Shown here: positions 20,717 through 31,800 of the stretch, piece after piece | How positions within the stretch are numbered: the first letter of the stretch is position 1 | Layout: every line of letters starts with the position of its first letter | NCBI GenBank assembly: GCA_025201845.1 | Contig: MU603932.1 | Span: 235,481 to 299,480, forward strand | Origin: Martensiomyces pterosporus | Taxonomy: Eukaryota; Kickxellomycota; Kickxellomycetes; Kickxellales; Kickxellaceae | Direction: 5' to 3' | DNA length: 64,000 nucleotides | Notes under the pieces: model-generated | What the model was told of the DNA's origin: nothing | The model's input: only the letters and a program-made list of their open reading frames with translations | The model's database searches: none | Position numbers and translations under genes: made by a program

Positions 20717-21685
20717 CTATGCAGTCAGCAGGCGGGATACAACTCTGGACACAAAGACGTAGGCAAGAAGAACGAAGAGGATAATCCATCTCCTCGGGAG
20801 ATCAGGTATAGGAATCCAGGTTGGCCGGTTGTTTGTGGCTGCTGGGACTGCGGCGGCGGCAGCAGCAGCGGCGGCGGACCCGCTATTCTCCATTCGCGCT
20901 TTCAGCGGCTCGTTGACGGGGTCTGCAGGTTTGAGTGCAGTCACGCGTTTGCGAGTAGCAGCAGTCACAGCGTCGCCGCCGCCGGGCTTACCTCCTTGAA
21001 TCGACGCAGGTTTCGCTGCTGCCTCCTGGGAGGGGTTGGTGGCTGGGTCAGGAACAGGAACAGGCTCTGCCGTGCATAGCTCGGGGAATATCTGACAAAA
21101 CTGTTTGTTTGCGAGGTTGTACGCGTGCGATTTCCTTGCCAGCGCCTTGCGGTCCGCCGCTGAGGTGCGGATGCTGCCGGTTGTCACCTCGTCCTCAACC
21201 ATAAATGAAAGCATGCCGTTGAGGATGGTGGCGACTGACCACGCGGGGTTCCATGTGTTGGGGTGGAAGTTGCTCATGCTCATACAGATGTTCGTGTTCG
21301 TTTGGAACCTGCCGCTCGGCGTGATCATCTGTATGGCCGGCGGCTTGTACGGGTAGTCCGACGGAAATCTTAGCCGACCTAGGCTCGGCGAGTTGAAGCA
21401 GTGAAACAAGATACATGTGGAGTTAGCAAGAGAAGCCCTGCATCATGCACGTGACCACAGGGCAAAGAAAAGGAGCGCATTTGCCAGGGATGGCAAGGGC
21501 ATGCAGGGCTAGCACTTACCGTGATACTCGCCCCCAGTGTAGGGTGTGTCCGGCGGGCCACGAAGCACGTAGTGCCATTCGAGAATGTTGCTTTCGAGCG
21601 GCTTCGCGGCAATGTATGGAGTCGGATTGCGCTGCATCGCCAGGTACTCCTTGCTTAGGCGCTTGTATGCTGCCTTGGATGCCAT
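20717..21685 (-). CDS. UBC6: ER ubiquitin-conjugating enzyme Ubc6 (UBE2J2), two exons
   Basis: Exons are 21685-21520 and 21378-20717, giving 275 residues. The 141-bp intron has donor GTAAGT, a GCTAAC branch site and acceptor TAG, and splits the Gly codon of GEYHG/RLRF. The UBC fold includes YVLRGPPDTPYTGGEYHG, and the catalytic Cys falls at residue 87 in TNICMSM, as in yeast Ubc6. An Ala/Pro-rich linker leads to a C-terminal tail anchor (RRWIILFVLLAYVFVSRVV). Ubc6 works with Doa10 in ER-associated degradation. Confidence 0.95.
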
Positions 21686-21980
21686 TATAGTAATCTGTAT
21701 GGCTAGCGCAAGATGGTGGTGGGAAAAAGGCAGAGGCGGAATGCGGGAGAGGACAAGGAATTATATGAAGGATTTGCACAGGCAACAGAGAAAGCGAAAG
21801 CGAAAGCGAAAGGCAGAAGCAGCAATGAAAAAATAGACGCCTGTGAGAAGAAAAAGAGCTCTGGAACTCAAGGCCCATTAGGCAAGCTTTGTCGAATCCG
21901 GCCATGGGCGCATACAGCCCACACAGCGGTGATTTGACAATAAGCGGCGTGCGACCAAAAGGCCATGGCGGCGAGGCAGC

Positions 21981-22560
21981 CTATGAGCACTCGATGTCTT
22001 CAACAATGTTGTTCTTGTCGACATAGACTGTCAGCCGCTTGTGCGTCCTCCATCGGGTGTATGGCGTAAACGGGCCAACGATGCGGTAGGGTTTGGGCAG
22101 CTCTTCTTCCAAAATTCTCTACCGGCGGCCACACATACATACACACGGGTGCACTGATACACAGGTGCACAGATGCAAGTCCTTGGGTCAGCATGCAGAG
22201 CAGGCATCTAGAGCTTTCAAGCGGGTTTGCGGGTCTGCAGCCTACCTTTTGCGAGACGTTGGCTGGAGGCGGCATGTGCTTCTGCTGGATATACGCCTTC
22301 TTGAGTGTGGACCGCCACTCTTCTGCGTTGCCTACATAGTGAGATGGGGTAGATGCTGTGTTTTCTTAGCGCATTCCAGCAGCAACAAAGCAGGCGTCCC
22401 TGTGTCTCCCAAACCTGGCGTAAACAGAGCAGTTGGCAGGTGCCTGCCATGCTGCTTGACACTTGCACCTGTTGAAATCCGCAAGCGTCCCTGGGGCAAG
22501 GACAAGCAGGCCAAGTGCTAGCAGCAGCGCTGCAAGCGTATGTGCTGCTGGAGGTAGCAT
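21981..22560 (-). CDS. Secreted I78-type peptidase inhibitor-like protein, three exons
   Basis: Exons are 22560-22467, 22331-22246 and 22118-21981, giving 105 residues. Residues 1-27 form a clear signal peptide (LAALLLALGLLVLAPGTLA). The mature protein has one Cys near its N-terminus and one as the penultimate residue. The C-terminal pattern RIVGPFTPYTRWRTHKRLTV then YVDKNN..IEC resembles family I78 (and the potato-inhibitor-I fold), whose two Cys pair. Intron 2 (127 bp) has donor GTAGGC and joins in phase 0. Intron 1 only keeps the frame with donor GCAAGT, a GC-AG intron that recreates the Cys codon. The target protease is unknown. Confidence 0.7.
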
Positions 22561-22807
22561 GGCTAGTCGTTAGGATAGGGAAAAGGCAATAGAGCGTGCT
22601 CGAGCGAGGCAGAGTGGTTCAGTGCAATCCACAGAGAAAGAGGGCCTGCTCAGGGCGCTTGATATCCTTTGTTGCCGCAGAGGCGAATGGCTAAATGCTA
22701 TTGACAGCACACTTGCTCTTACTGCTGTAGTGGAGAAAGCTGATGCTAGATATAAATATGCTGGCAGGGCACAAAAATAGCATCTGCACCGTCGAGTGCA
22801 GTAGTGC

Positions 22808-25800
22808 TCAGCGGAACATGCGTTTAAACACGCCCAGAATTGTGTGGCGGCGGTGCCGGTCTTTATTCCCCTCGTTTTCTGACGATTGCGGGCTCTCCTC
22901 GTGCCCAGCCTGGCTGGTGGGGTAGGACTCGTTATCGCTGTGCCGACCGCTCTTCGGCCCAGATGGGAACGTTCCAGGAATCGAATCGGGCTGCTTTGGA
23001 TGGTCGTCGCTCACGATTGTCGCAGCTCGAGAGGCCCTTGCACCGCCTGCTTCGGTATCCACATCGTCGGTAGGGCTTCCAACTGCTTTGCCCTCGGACA
23101 CCGCTCCTGCTGTCCTGTGCTGAGACCTCAGCCTTCCTCGCGTGTCGCCAAACAGACCGGACGCTCCCTTGGCTGCAGCATCTCTTGGAGATTGCTCCTG
23201 TGGTGCCTTGGCAGGGGAAGTGCCGCGCTTGCCCGATATGAACCGCTTCATTCTCAGTCCAACAGAGCTTTCGCCATCGCCCGAGCGCCGCAGATCGGAG
23301 CCCCACGATTTGCCGCTGGTCGAGGTGACATTGACTGCTGAGACACCAACAACAGCTGTCGCCTTTTGCGCCGTGTGGAGCTCCTCCATTGTGATCAGAC
23401 CAGGCGAAATCGATGCTGCATCTCCAAACAGCGACTCTGGGTAGTGCATCACATATGAGGGCACAGCCGACGGCAGCTCTCCTGGGGTGTGGCTCTCTGC
23501 AGAGCCAGCTTCTTGCGGCGCAGCGGGCACATCCATAGCCGAGTCAACCTCGTCAAACACCGCCCCAGCATCTCTTGCAGGTGTCTTTTCTGCATCGGCC
23601 GTATCCGGAGTTTCAGCTGCGCCTTGCTTGTCCTTAGGCAGGTCCTGCCTAGCAACAGCCTCGACTGGCTCCTCGGGAGAATCAGCTTTGTCTGCCTCGT
23701 ATCCGCTATCCCGGTGGTCACATTGGCTGGTGTCCGCACTTGCTTCAGCATCAGCATCAGCATCAGCATCAGCATCAGCATCAGCATCAGCATCAGCATC
23801 TTCTGTTGTAGTGGGTTCGAGAGGCTGGTCGGATACAGCACGACACACCGGCCCAGCAGCAGTACTGGGTACACCCTCTTCAGCAATGCGCTCGACAGAA
23901 TCACTAGATTCAGCGGCAGCAGGCTCCACAGTTTTGACATGCTCCTGTTGCGTCAGCGATTCCTCTTGCTTGGCAGCCGATACTGCATCTTCGTGGGAGT
24001 AAGCTGCCTCAGTGAGTGTGGGTGGCTCTTCTGCAAAGACCCCTGCAGCTTCCTGAGCCTCAAAATGGTCCTCAGCTTCAGGGCTCTCAGTAGACGCAGG
24101 CTGTGGTTCAGCGCCGAGGACAACGGCGTTGGTGGAACCGGCAGTGCTAGCTGCAGTATCTGCAGCCTCTGAAGAATGAACTGGACCAGCTGGCACCGCA
24201 GACTCGTCCTGCCTGGCAACATCGGTAGTAGCATCCTCAGTAGCAGTCGCAACCTCTACAACCATGGCGACTTTGATAGCATCGGTAGCCTCAGCAGGCA
24301 GCGAATCAACCAATGACTCTGCGTGCTTGTCTGGCTCGGCAACAGCGGAGTCAGTGCGTTCAGCAGCAGTCATAGCCTCAGCGGCCTCGGATGTCCCAGG
24401 TACGTTAGGAAGAACCGACACTTCAGCAGGCACTTCTGGCTCTGTGTCGACATAACCACTGGGACCAGCAGCACAGTCGTCAGCAACAGCAGCCGTCGCC
24501 TCAACCGCCTCTGCAGCCTCACCATGCTTCGGAGATTCGACAGAAACAGGTGGCTCCGAGAACTCATCCTTTGCGGCACCAGAGGCAGCATCCTCATCAG
24601 CAGTCGCCGTATCCACAGCTTCGACGGCATCAGACAGACCTGTGAGCTCTTTTGGTTCGACAGCAGCAGTGCCAGCAGTGCCAGTCCCAATGATGTTTGC
24701 TGATCTGGCAGATCCAACACTGTTAGCATCGGGTACAGCGGCACCAGCAGCATCGTCTTCAGCAGAGGTCCCCCCATCAGTCTCCGCAACCTCGGGTTGT
24801 TCCACACCATCAGCAGGAGCAGGCAGATCTGCGGGCTCGTCAGCCTCAGCAACAGCAGAATCGGCAGCAGTATCCTCGGCATCAGCAGTCTTTTCTACAG
24901 CCTCTACAGCCTCTACAGCCTCAGCCGGCTCGGGGGTGTCTGCAGGAAGAGGTGGTTTGACAGATGCCTCTGGTATTGCAATCTCTGTAGTAGCACCGAC
25001 AGCCGAGTCAGTGATAACAGCTCCATCCGTAACTTCTTTGGCCTCTGCAGCTTCTGCAGCCTCGATGGGTTCTAGAGTACCAGCAGGCTCCCCTGGCTCG
25101 GTATCAGCGGCTTCTGTAGCAACACTTTCAGTGATAGTTGCTTCCGCAGTAGTTGTGACCTCTGCAGCCTCGAGGACACCCAAAGAAGCTGCCGGCTCAG
25201 ATGTTGAGCCAGTCTCGGGGATAGCGACCTCAACAGAGGCAGCAGGTTCAGCAGCAGCAGGTTCTTCAGCAGTGGCCGTGCGCGCTACAGTCTCTGCAAC
25301 ATTGAACGAATCTGTGGGTTCTCCTTGCTCGACGACAGCAGATCTGGCTTGTGCCTCGATGGCATTTGTGGGTTTGGCGGGCTCAGCAGGCTCCGAGGCG
25401 TCAGTGTCAAGCGCAGCAGCATCTCTTGGGCCATTAGCATCGTCAGCAGAAGCACCAGCTGTAGCTTCGGTAGTCTTTACAGATTCACATGGTTCTGCTG
25501 GCTCAGGGACCTCTGAGACCCCGGCTTGCTCTGGAGAACCAGCGGAATCTGCCGCCTCTGTATATTCACCCGGATTAGCAGTTTTGGCTGCAACGTCGTC
25601 GACAACAGTAGCGGGCCCCGCAGGCTCAGCAATGTCCAATGCCGCCACGGGTTCCTCTGGCCCAGGGATAGCAGATTCAGAGGGCTCAGAGTCGGGTATA
25701 ATGGCATCTCTGGAATCGGCGACATCAGCAGCGTCTACAGCTTCCACAACGCCAGGTGCGACTGTGAGCTCCTCCGGCCCGGCAATGGCAAGGCTGGTGT

Positions 25801-28800
25801 CCGCTTCAGCTGAGCTGGCGGGCTCAGTGGTGTCAGCATCTGGTACAGCGGTATCAACAGAATCGGCAGTATCAGCAGCACCAGCAGTTGCTGCGTCCCC
25901 TGCAAACTCTGCAGCTATGAGTGGTTCTTCAGCCACAGCATTTTTGGGCTCTGTCTGTGGAAGGAGCTCCTCTGCGGTTTCTGCAGATACCTCTACAACC
26001 TCAGCTGGCTCTTCAAGAACGGGCTGCTCGGCGGGCGTGCCAGAGACAGACACATCCTCTTGCCCGTCTGGAGTAGACTTGACGGCGGGCTCTGCAATTT
26101 CTGCGGAGCTACCCAAAGTCACAAAACCCTCATGCATCGCTATCGCTTCTGGCTCGGCGACATCAGCCACCGCTTCTGGTTCAGCAGCGTTAATGAGCAG
26201 TTCTGGCACTGCAGAATCCCCAGCTGGAGTAGAATCTGTCAATTCAGTGCTCTCAGATGGTTCCTCTACCGTGACAATGGGCTCCTCGAGTTCGGTGACG
26301 TCCTCTGTATGCTCAGCTGTCTTGGTAGCCTCAGCCGGGTCAGCGACGTCTGTCGAGACAGCCAGTATTGCTGGTACCTCTGCGCCCTCAGATTCATTGG
26401 GCTCGATCCGGTCGGCTGCCTCCTCAGTGTCTGGAGTGCCTGCAGTTGATGCAGGTTGGACTGGTTCCGCAGACTGGGTAGCTTCGGTAGTTTCTGTTAG
26501 TTCTGTAGATACGTCGACAGGGGTGGCATCACTAGCTGGACAAGTGTCAGCCTCAAGCTGCGATGATTCAGCGGGCTCTTCGACGATATATGCCTCGGCT
26601 GTCTTTTGGATACCAATAGGCGTGGAAACAGAGTCAGGTGCCTCGGGTGAGCTGGTATCAGCTGGAGGTTGGCGTTCAGCGTCAGCACTGGGCTCACCAG
26701 AGTTCAGTGGCACACGCTCAACAGCCTGTTCAGCAGGCGCAGATGGCTCGCTCGACGCGGTACCGTTTTGTTCTTCAGCGACTGACTCAGTAGGTTCAGG
26801 AGGCTCAGCAGCTTCGATATTCTGTTCAACGGCTGTAGCAGTCTGTGCACCCTCAGCAGGCTCGTTGGCAATGGTTGGCTCAGCGGGTGCTGCAGGTACT
26901 AATGAGCCCTTCTGGTCGGCAGTGTCTTCTGTCTTATTCACTGCAGCTGGGTCGCTAGCTGGCTCCTCAGCCACAGCAGAATCGGGGGCAGTGCTGCTGC
27001 TCTCATTTTGAGAATGGTCTGGTCCTGCAGCGCCCTCGATAACCTCGGCTGGTTCTTCTGGCTGTGGCTCCTCAGTGGACGTTGCTCGCTCGGATTCCGC
27101 TTCCTGTGTAGCAGGTGCAGCTTCTTGGGCATCGTGGTCGTTTTCAGTGGTGCTAGGCTTCTGCGATCCTGCTTCTTCAGTCGGTGACAGCACGCAGACT
27201 GGAGCCACCAATACCGCGGGTGCTTCAGGCCCAGCCGGGTCAGCAGCAGTGTTTGGTTCTTCTGCCACAGGAGCAGCGACTTCTGTGGCTCCAGATGGTG
27301 GGGAGTATTCCTGGGACTCCGCGATCTGGGCTGCTTCGTCTGAATCTGTCTCGTCACCAACCTCAGCACTGGCAGTAGATTTAGCTGGTTCGCCAGTAGG
27401 AGCAACCTCCATTTGTTGCTCAGCTACAGCATGCTCAGAGGCAATACCCGACTCGATGCTGTCTGTCAATATTGCTGACTCAGCGGGTCCAAGACCGTCT
27501 GCGGATGTATATTGTGTGTCCAATTCTTGGGACTCCTCCACGCTGTCCAGTGCTACCTCCAGATCGGCCTGCGCATCAGTCAAGGCTGCATCTGGCACAT
27601 GATCGCTGGCCGGTTCTTCGGTGGTAGTCGTTGCAGCTAAATCAACAGCCTCTGTGGCAGCAGCGGCCGAATCAAGAGTGGCTTCGTCGCTAAAGCTGCT
27701 CTCGACAGAGCCTTCAGCTGCCTCATCGGTGGTGGCCACAACATCAACCCCAGTGGTGTCAGTAGGGTCTGCTGGCTCAAGCTTGTTCTCCTCAGCGGTC
27801 TCTACTTGGCTGCTTGAATCAACGTTGCCAATGCTGTCCTCTGATTTGGTGATAGCTTCTGCTTCGGCAGACTCATCCAACCCAGGAGCTGTGGGCTGGG
27901 CAGTTGCCTCGGTATCGGCTGCTTCAGCGGATTCAGCGGATTCAGCGGATTCAGCGGATTCAGCGGGTTCAGTATGACCAGACGTTTCCTCCACAGAAAC
28001 GCCAGATGCTACTTCAGCTTCGTTCTCGCCAGCAAGGGCCACAGCGGATGCCTCTTCTGCGACAACCCCCGCATCTGTATGCCCATCAAGCTCGGTGCGC
28101 TCCGGAGCTTCTGTTGTGTCGGCAACATTAGCAGATACTGTAGAAGCTGCATCCACTCCAACGTTCAGCTCGGCTGTGATGTCATTCTGCGACAAAGGGG
28201 CCAACTCTTTTGGCTCGACATCGCCGACAGGATCGGAGAGTGTAGCCGGCTCTTTGGAACCAGCCGTAGATTCCTTGGATTCCTCAGATTCTTCTGGCTC
28301 TACATGGTCAGCACTGTCCCTGGTAACCTCAGCCGCAACCTCAGCCTGCGTGCTCTCGCTGGACTCAACACGTGCACCAGGAATATCGGACTGCTCTACA
28401 GCAGCGGCACTCTCGATGGAGTCACCTATGGCCCCTGCGCCTTCAGTGTCGCCTAAGGCACCCTCCATGGTGTCGACAGAGTCAGTGAGCTCAGGAGCGG
28501 CGGAAGGCTCAGAGACATTCTTCTCAATGGCAAGCTCAGCAGCGTCTGCCGATTCCACTGTGACGAGCGTGCTGTCTTGCAGTTCGGTTGAAACGCCATC
28601 AACTCCAGAATCAGCGCCATCAGCATCTGCAGCACTCCCATCAGTCTCAGCTGGGGCTGCAGCTGCATCTTCCAGGATAGCGCGGCTGGCTGTGTCGACC
28701 TCTCCAGCAGACCTCTCGGGTTCGATGACTGGCTCCAAGTCAGTTGGCTCAAGAGACACATCTGCAGGTGCAGGCACAGCAGCTTCCCGAGACTCAGCTG

Positions 28801-31800
28801 GCCCGATAGCAATGGCTGACTCATCCGACTCTGTAACGTCTGAGGCGGTACTCGACTCGGCGATGGTGGTAAGCTCGGTAATTCTGGACAGCTCTTCAGC
28901 AGTGGCAGACTCGGCAGAATCCTGGGTCTCAACAGAAACCCCAGTGTCTGTGGTTTCACCAGCCTCGCTCGCAGCCTCCCCAACTTCTGTAGCATCAGAC
29001 CGCTTTGCGGCTTCGCTGTGCTCAGCGATGGTAGCATTTGCGGCGGTAGCGCCAGTGCTGTCGGCAGCAATAATCTCGGCGTCAGCTGTAGTCTCTACTA
29101 CCTCCACGGCTTCAACAGAGTCTCGAGCATCGGCAGCAATGGGCGATTCGGCGGGCTCCGCAGCCTCAGCGACGGGAGAATCAATTGCCTCAGCCGCAGA
29201 CGTAGCGTCTGTAGCTGCTGAAACCTCGGATGCCTCTGTAATCACCAGTGATTCAGACGAGTCAGCGGGAAGAGGTGGGCTGAGGTGCTCTTCGGGTTCA
29301 GTGACATCAGCAGCGGCACCTTCAGTGGCAGTTGTAATCTCTGCAGTCTTGACTACGTCTACAGAACAGGCTGGAATTGGCGGGACTGCCGTTTCGTTCG
29401 TCTCGACCACAGCAGGATCTGTGTTTGGCTCAATGGGACTGGCAGAACGTGCGGGTTCGAAAACATCAGCATCGGCCACAGTAGAATCAGCGGTGCCAGC
29501 GGGTTCAGCTACGCCATCTTCCGCGAGCGCTGTAGTCTCCACCACCCCGGATGACTCTGCCGAGTCTGCAGGAGCAGGCAGCTCCTCAACAGAGGGATCC
29601 TTCCGTGCCTCAGCCACGTTGGTCGATTCGGCCGTCTCAGAAGGACCAGCTTCAGGAACTGCAGCATCTTCAGGATCAGCGACATCTGCAGCGATGCCCT
29701 CAGCAGAGGGTGTGGCTTCTATAGCCTCCGAAGCCTCAGAAGCCTCTGTGGGCTCGTCCGGCTCAGTGACAGCAGAACCAGCAACTTCAGCGCCATCTTC
29801 CCCGCCGGTAGACATACTATCTGCAGCCTCAGTGGCTTCTACAGAATCAACAGCGGCAGGTGGATCTGAGAACTCCACTGACCCAGCGATAGCACGACTA
29901 GTGGCATCGGCAGGAGTATCCTCAGCAGCAGTCGCATCTTCTGTGCCCTCCACAGCCTTTGACGATCCTGTGAGCTCACCTGGCTCGGCAGCAGCAGCAG
30001 CAGCAGCAGAATCGATGACGCTATCACTGGTACCAGCAGTTGCAGCTGTATCTTCTGCACCTTCTGCACTCTCTGGTATTTCTTCAGCACTCGCAAGAGG
30101 AGAGGGTTCTGCGGGTTCGTCTGATTCTGCTATCGCTGAGTCAGTGCTTGGCTCGGTAGGCATGGCAGGCTCAGCAGATGCAGAGTATTCAGCACCAGGC
30201 GAAGCAACCTCAGCAGAAGCAGCGGCATTGACAGCAATATCCCTAGCAGCAACAGCGATCTCGCCGGCCTCAGTAGACGCTGCAACGGCAACAGCCTCTG
30301 TGGAATTGGCAGAGATCGGTGACTCGGCAGGGTCCTCTTGCTCACTCGCAACTGGGCCGTCACTTGGATCGACGGCTTCAGCGTGGCCGGCAACCTCAGG
30401 TGCGCCGACATCGCCAGCAGAGTCAGCAATCTCGGGCGACGCTGCGGGTTCTTGTGGCTCAGCGGCGACAGAGTCGGTGGCGCCAGCATCATTGTCCTCA
30501 GCTGCGGCTGTGGATACTGCAGCCTCAGTAGACTCTACGGCCTCGGCAGGCTCAGGAGCTTCAGTGAGAGTGTGTATTTCAGCAGGTGTGCTGGGGTCAG
30601 TGACAAAGCCACCGTCCTTCCTGGAAGCATCTTCAGTGGCGGTGATAGCCCCAGTAGCCTCGGCAACCTCTGAAGTCTCAGCAGGCACAGGAGCTTCATC
30701 GGGCTCGCCTGACTCAGCGACAATGGGGTTTGTGGCTTCTGCAGAAATAGCTTCAGTGGTGGCTGTGGTCTCTGCAATCGCTCCAGCCTCTACATCCTCT
30801 ACAGCGTCGGCAGGCCTGGGGGTGTCGGCAGGCCTCGGGGTGTCAGCAAGATCAGACGAATTCGCAGATACCTCCGGCTCGATGACAGCGGGACCGACAG
30901 CACCAACAGCGATGCTATTATCAGATGCTGTAGTCTGGGAAACCTCTGTCGCCTCGGTAGGCTTTTGGGAGTCAGCAGGTATCTCAGAAGGTTCGTCTGT
31001 CTGGGCGGATCCAGTAATAGTGCTGTCAGCAGCAGCGGTGGTTTCTTCAGGCACCGCAACTTCTGCAGCACTCACAGACTCTGGGGACTTGACCGAAGCA
31101 GGCGACTCTGCGACCTCGTCCTGCTCGGGGACAGTAGAGTCAGTGGAGCCAGCAATGCTGCCATCACGAACAGACTGCTCTGTATGTTCGTCCTCTTCAG
31201 CAACAGCAGCAGAATGAACAGGATCAGCTGTGGTCCCTACAGCCGCTGAAGCCTCGGCTGGCTCTGCAACGCCAGCAGGAGCAGGCAGCTCTGTAGATTC
31301 GTCCATCCCAGCAGCAGTAGAATCGACGACACTACCAGCGCTATCCTCAGCAACAGCTGCTGCCTCTTGCGTCTCGACAGCCTCGACAGCCTCGACAGCC
31401 TCGGGAGAACCGGCTGGGGTAGGTGGCTCGGCAAACTCCTCTGTCTCATCGGCTTCCTTAGTAGCATCGGGTGTGTCGGTGACAGCAGCATCGGCTGTAG
31501 CCTCCTCAGTCTCTGTAGTCTTGGCGGATTCGGGAGAGCCACCAGGAACACACGCCTCTGCGGGTTCTTCTGCCTCGACAACAGTAGAATTGGCTATTAC
31601 CTCAATGGTGTCGGTGGATTCGGTGAGTTCAGCAGACTCTGGAACGTCAGAATTGGGTTCATCCACATCCCTGCAACCTTCGACATTGGCAACGTCGTCT
31701 CCGGCAGGACCATCAGTGGGGGCCTCAGCAGCCACCACAGCCTCTGATGGCTCTGGAAGTTCAGCAGAAGCAGGCGTATCTGCGACTTCATCTTGCACAG

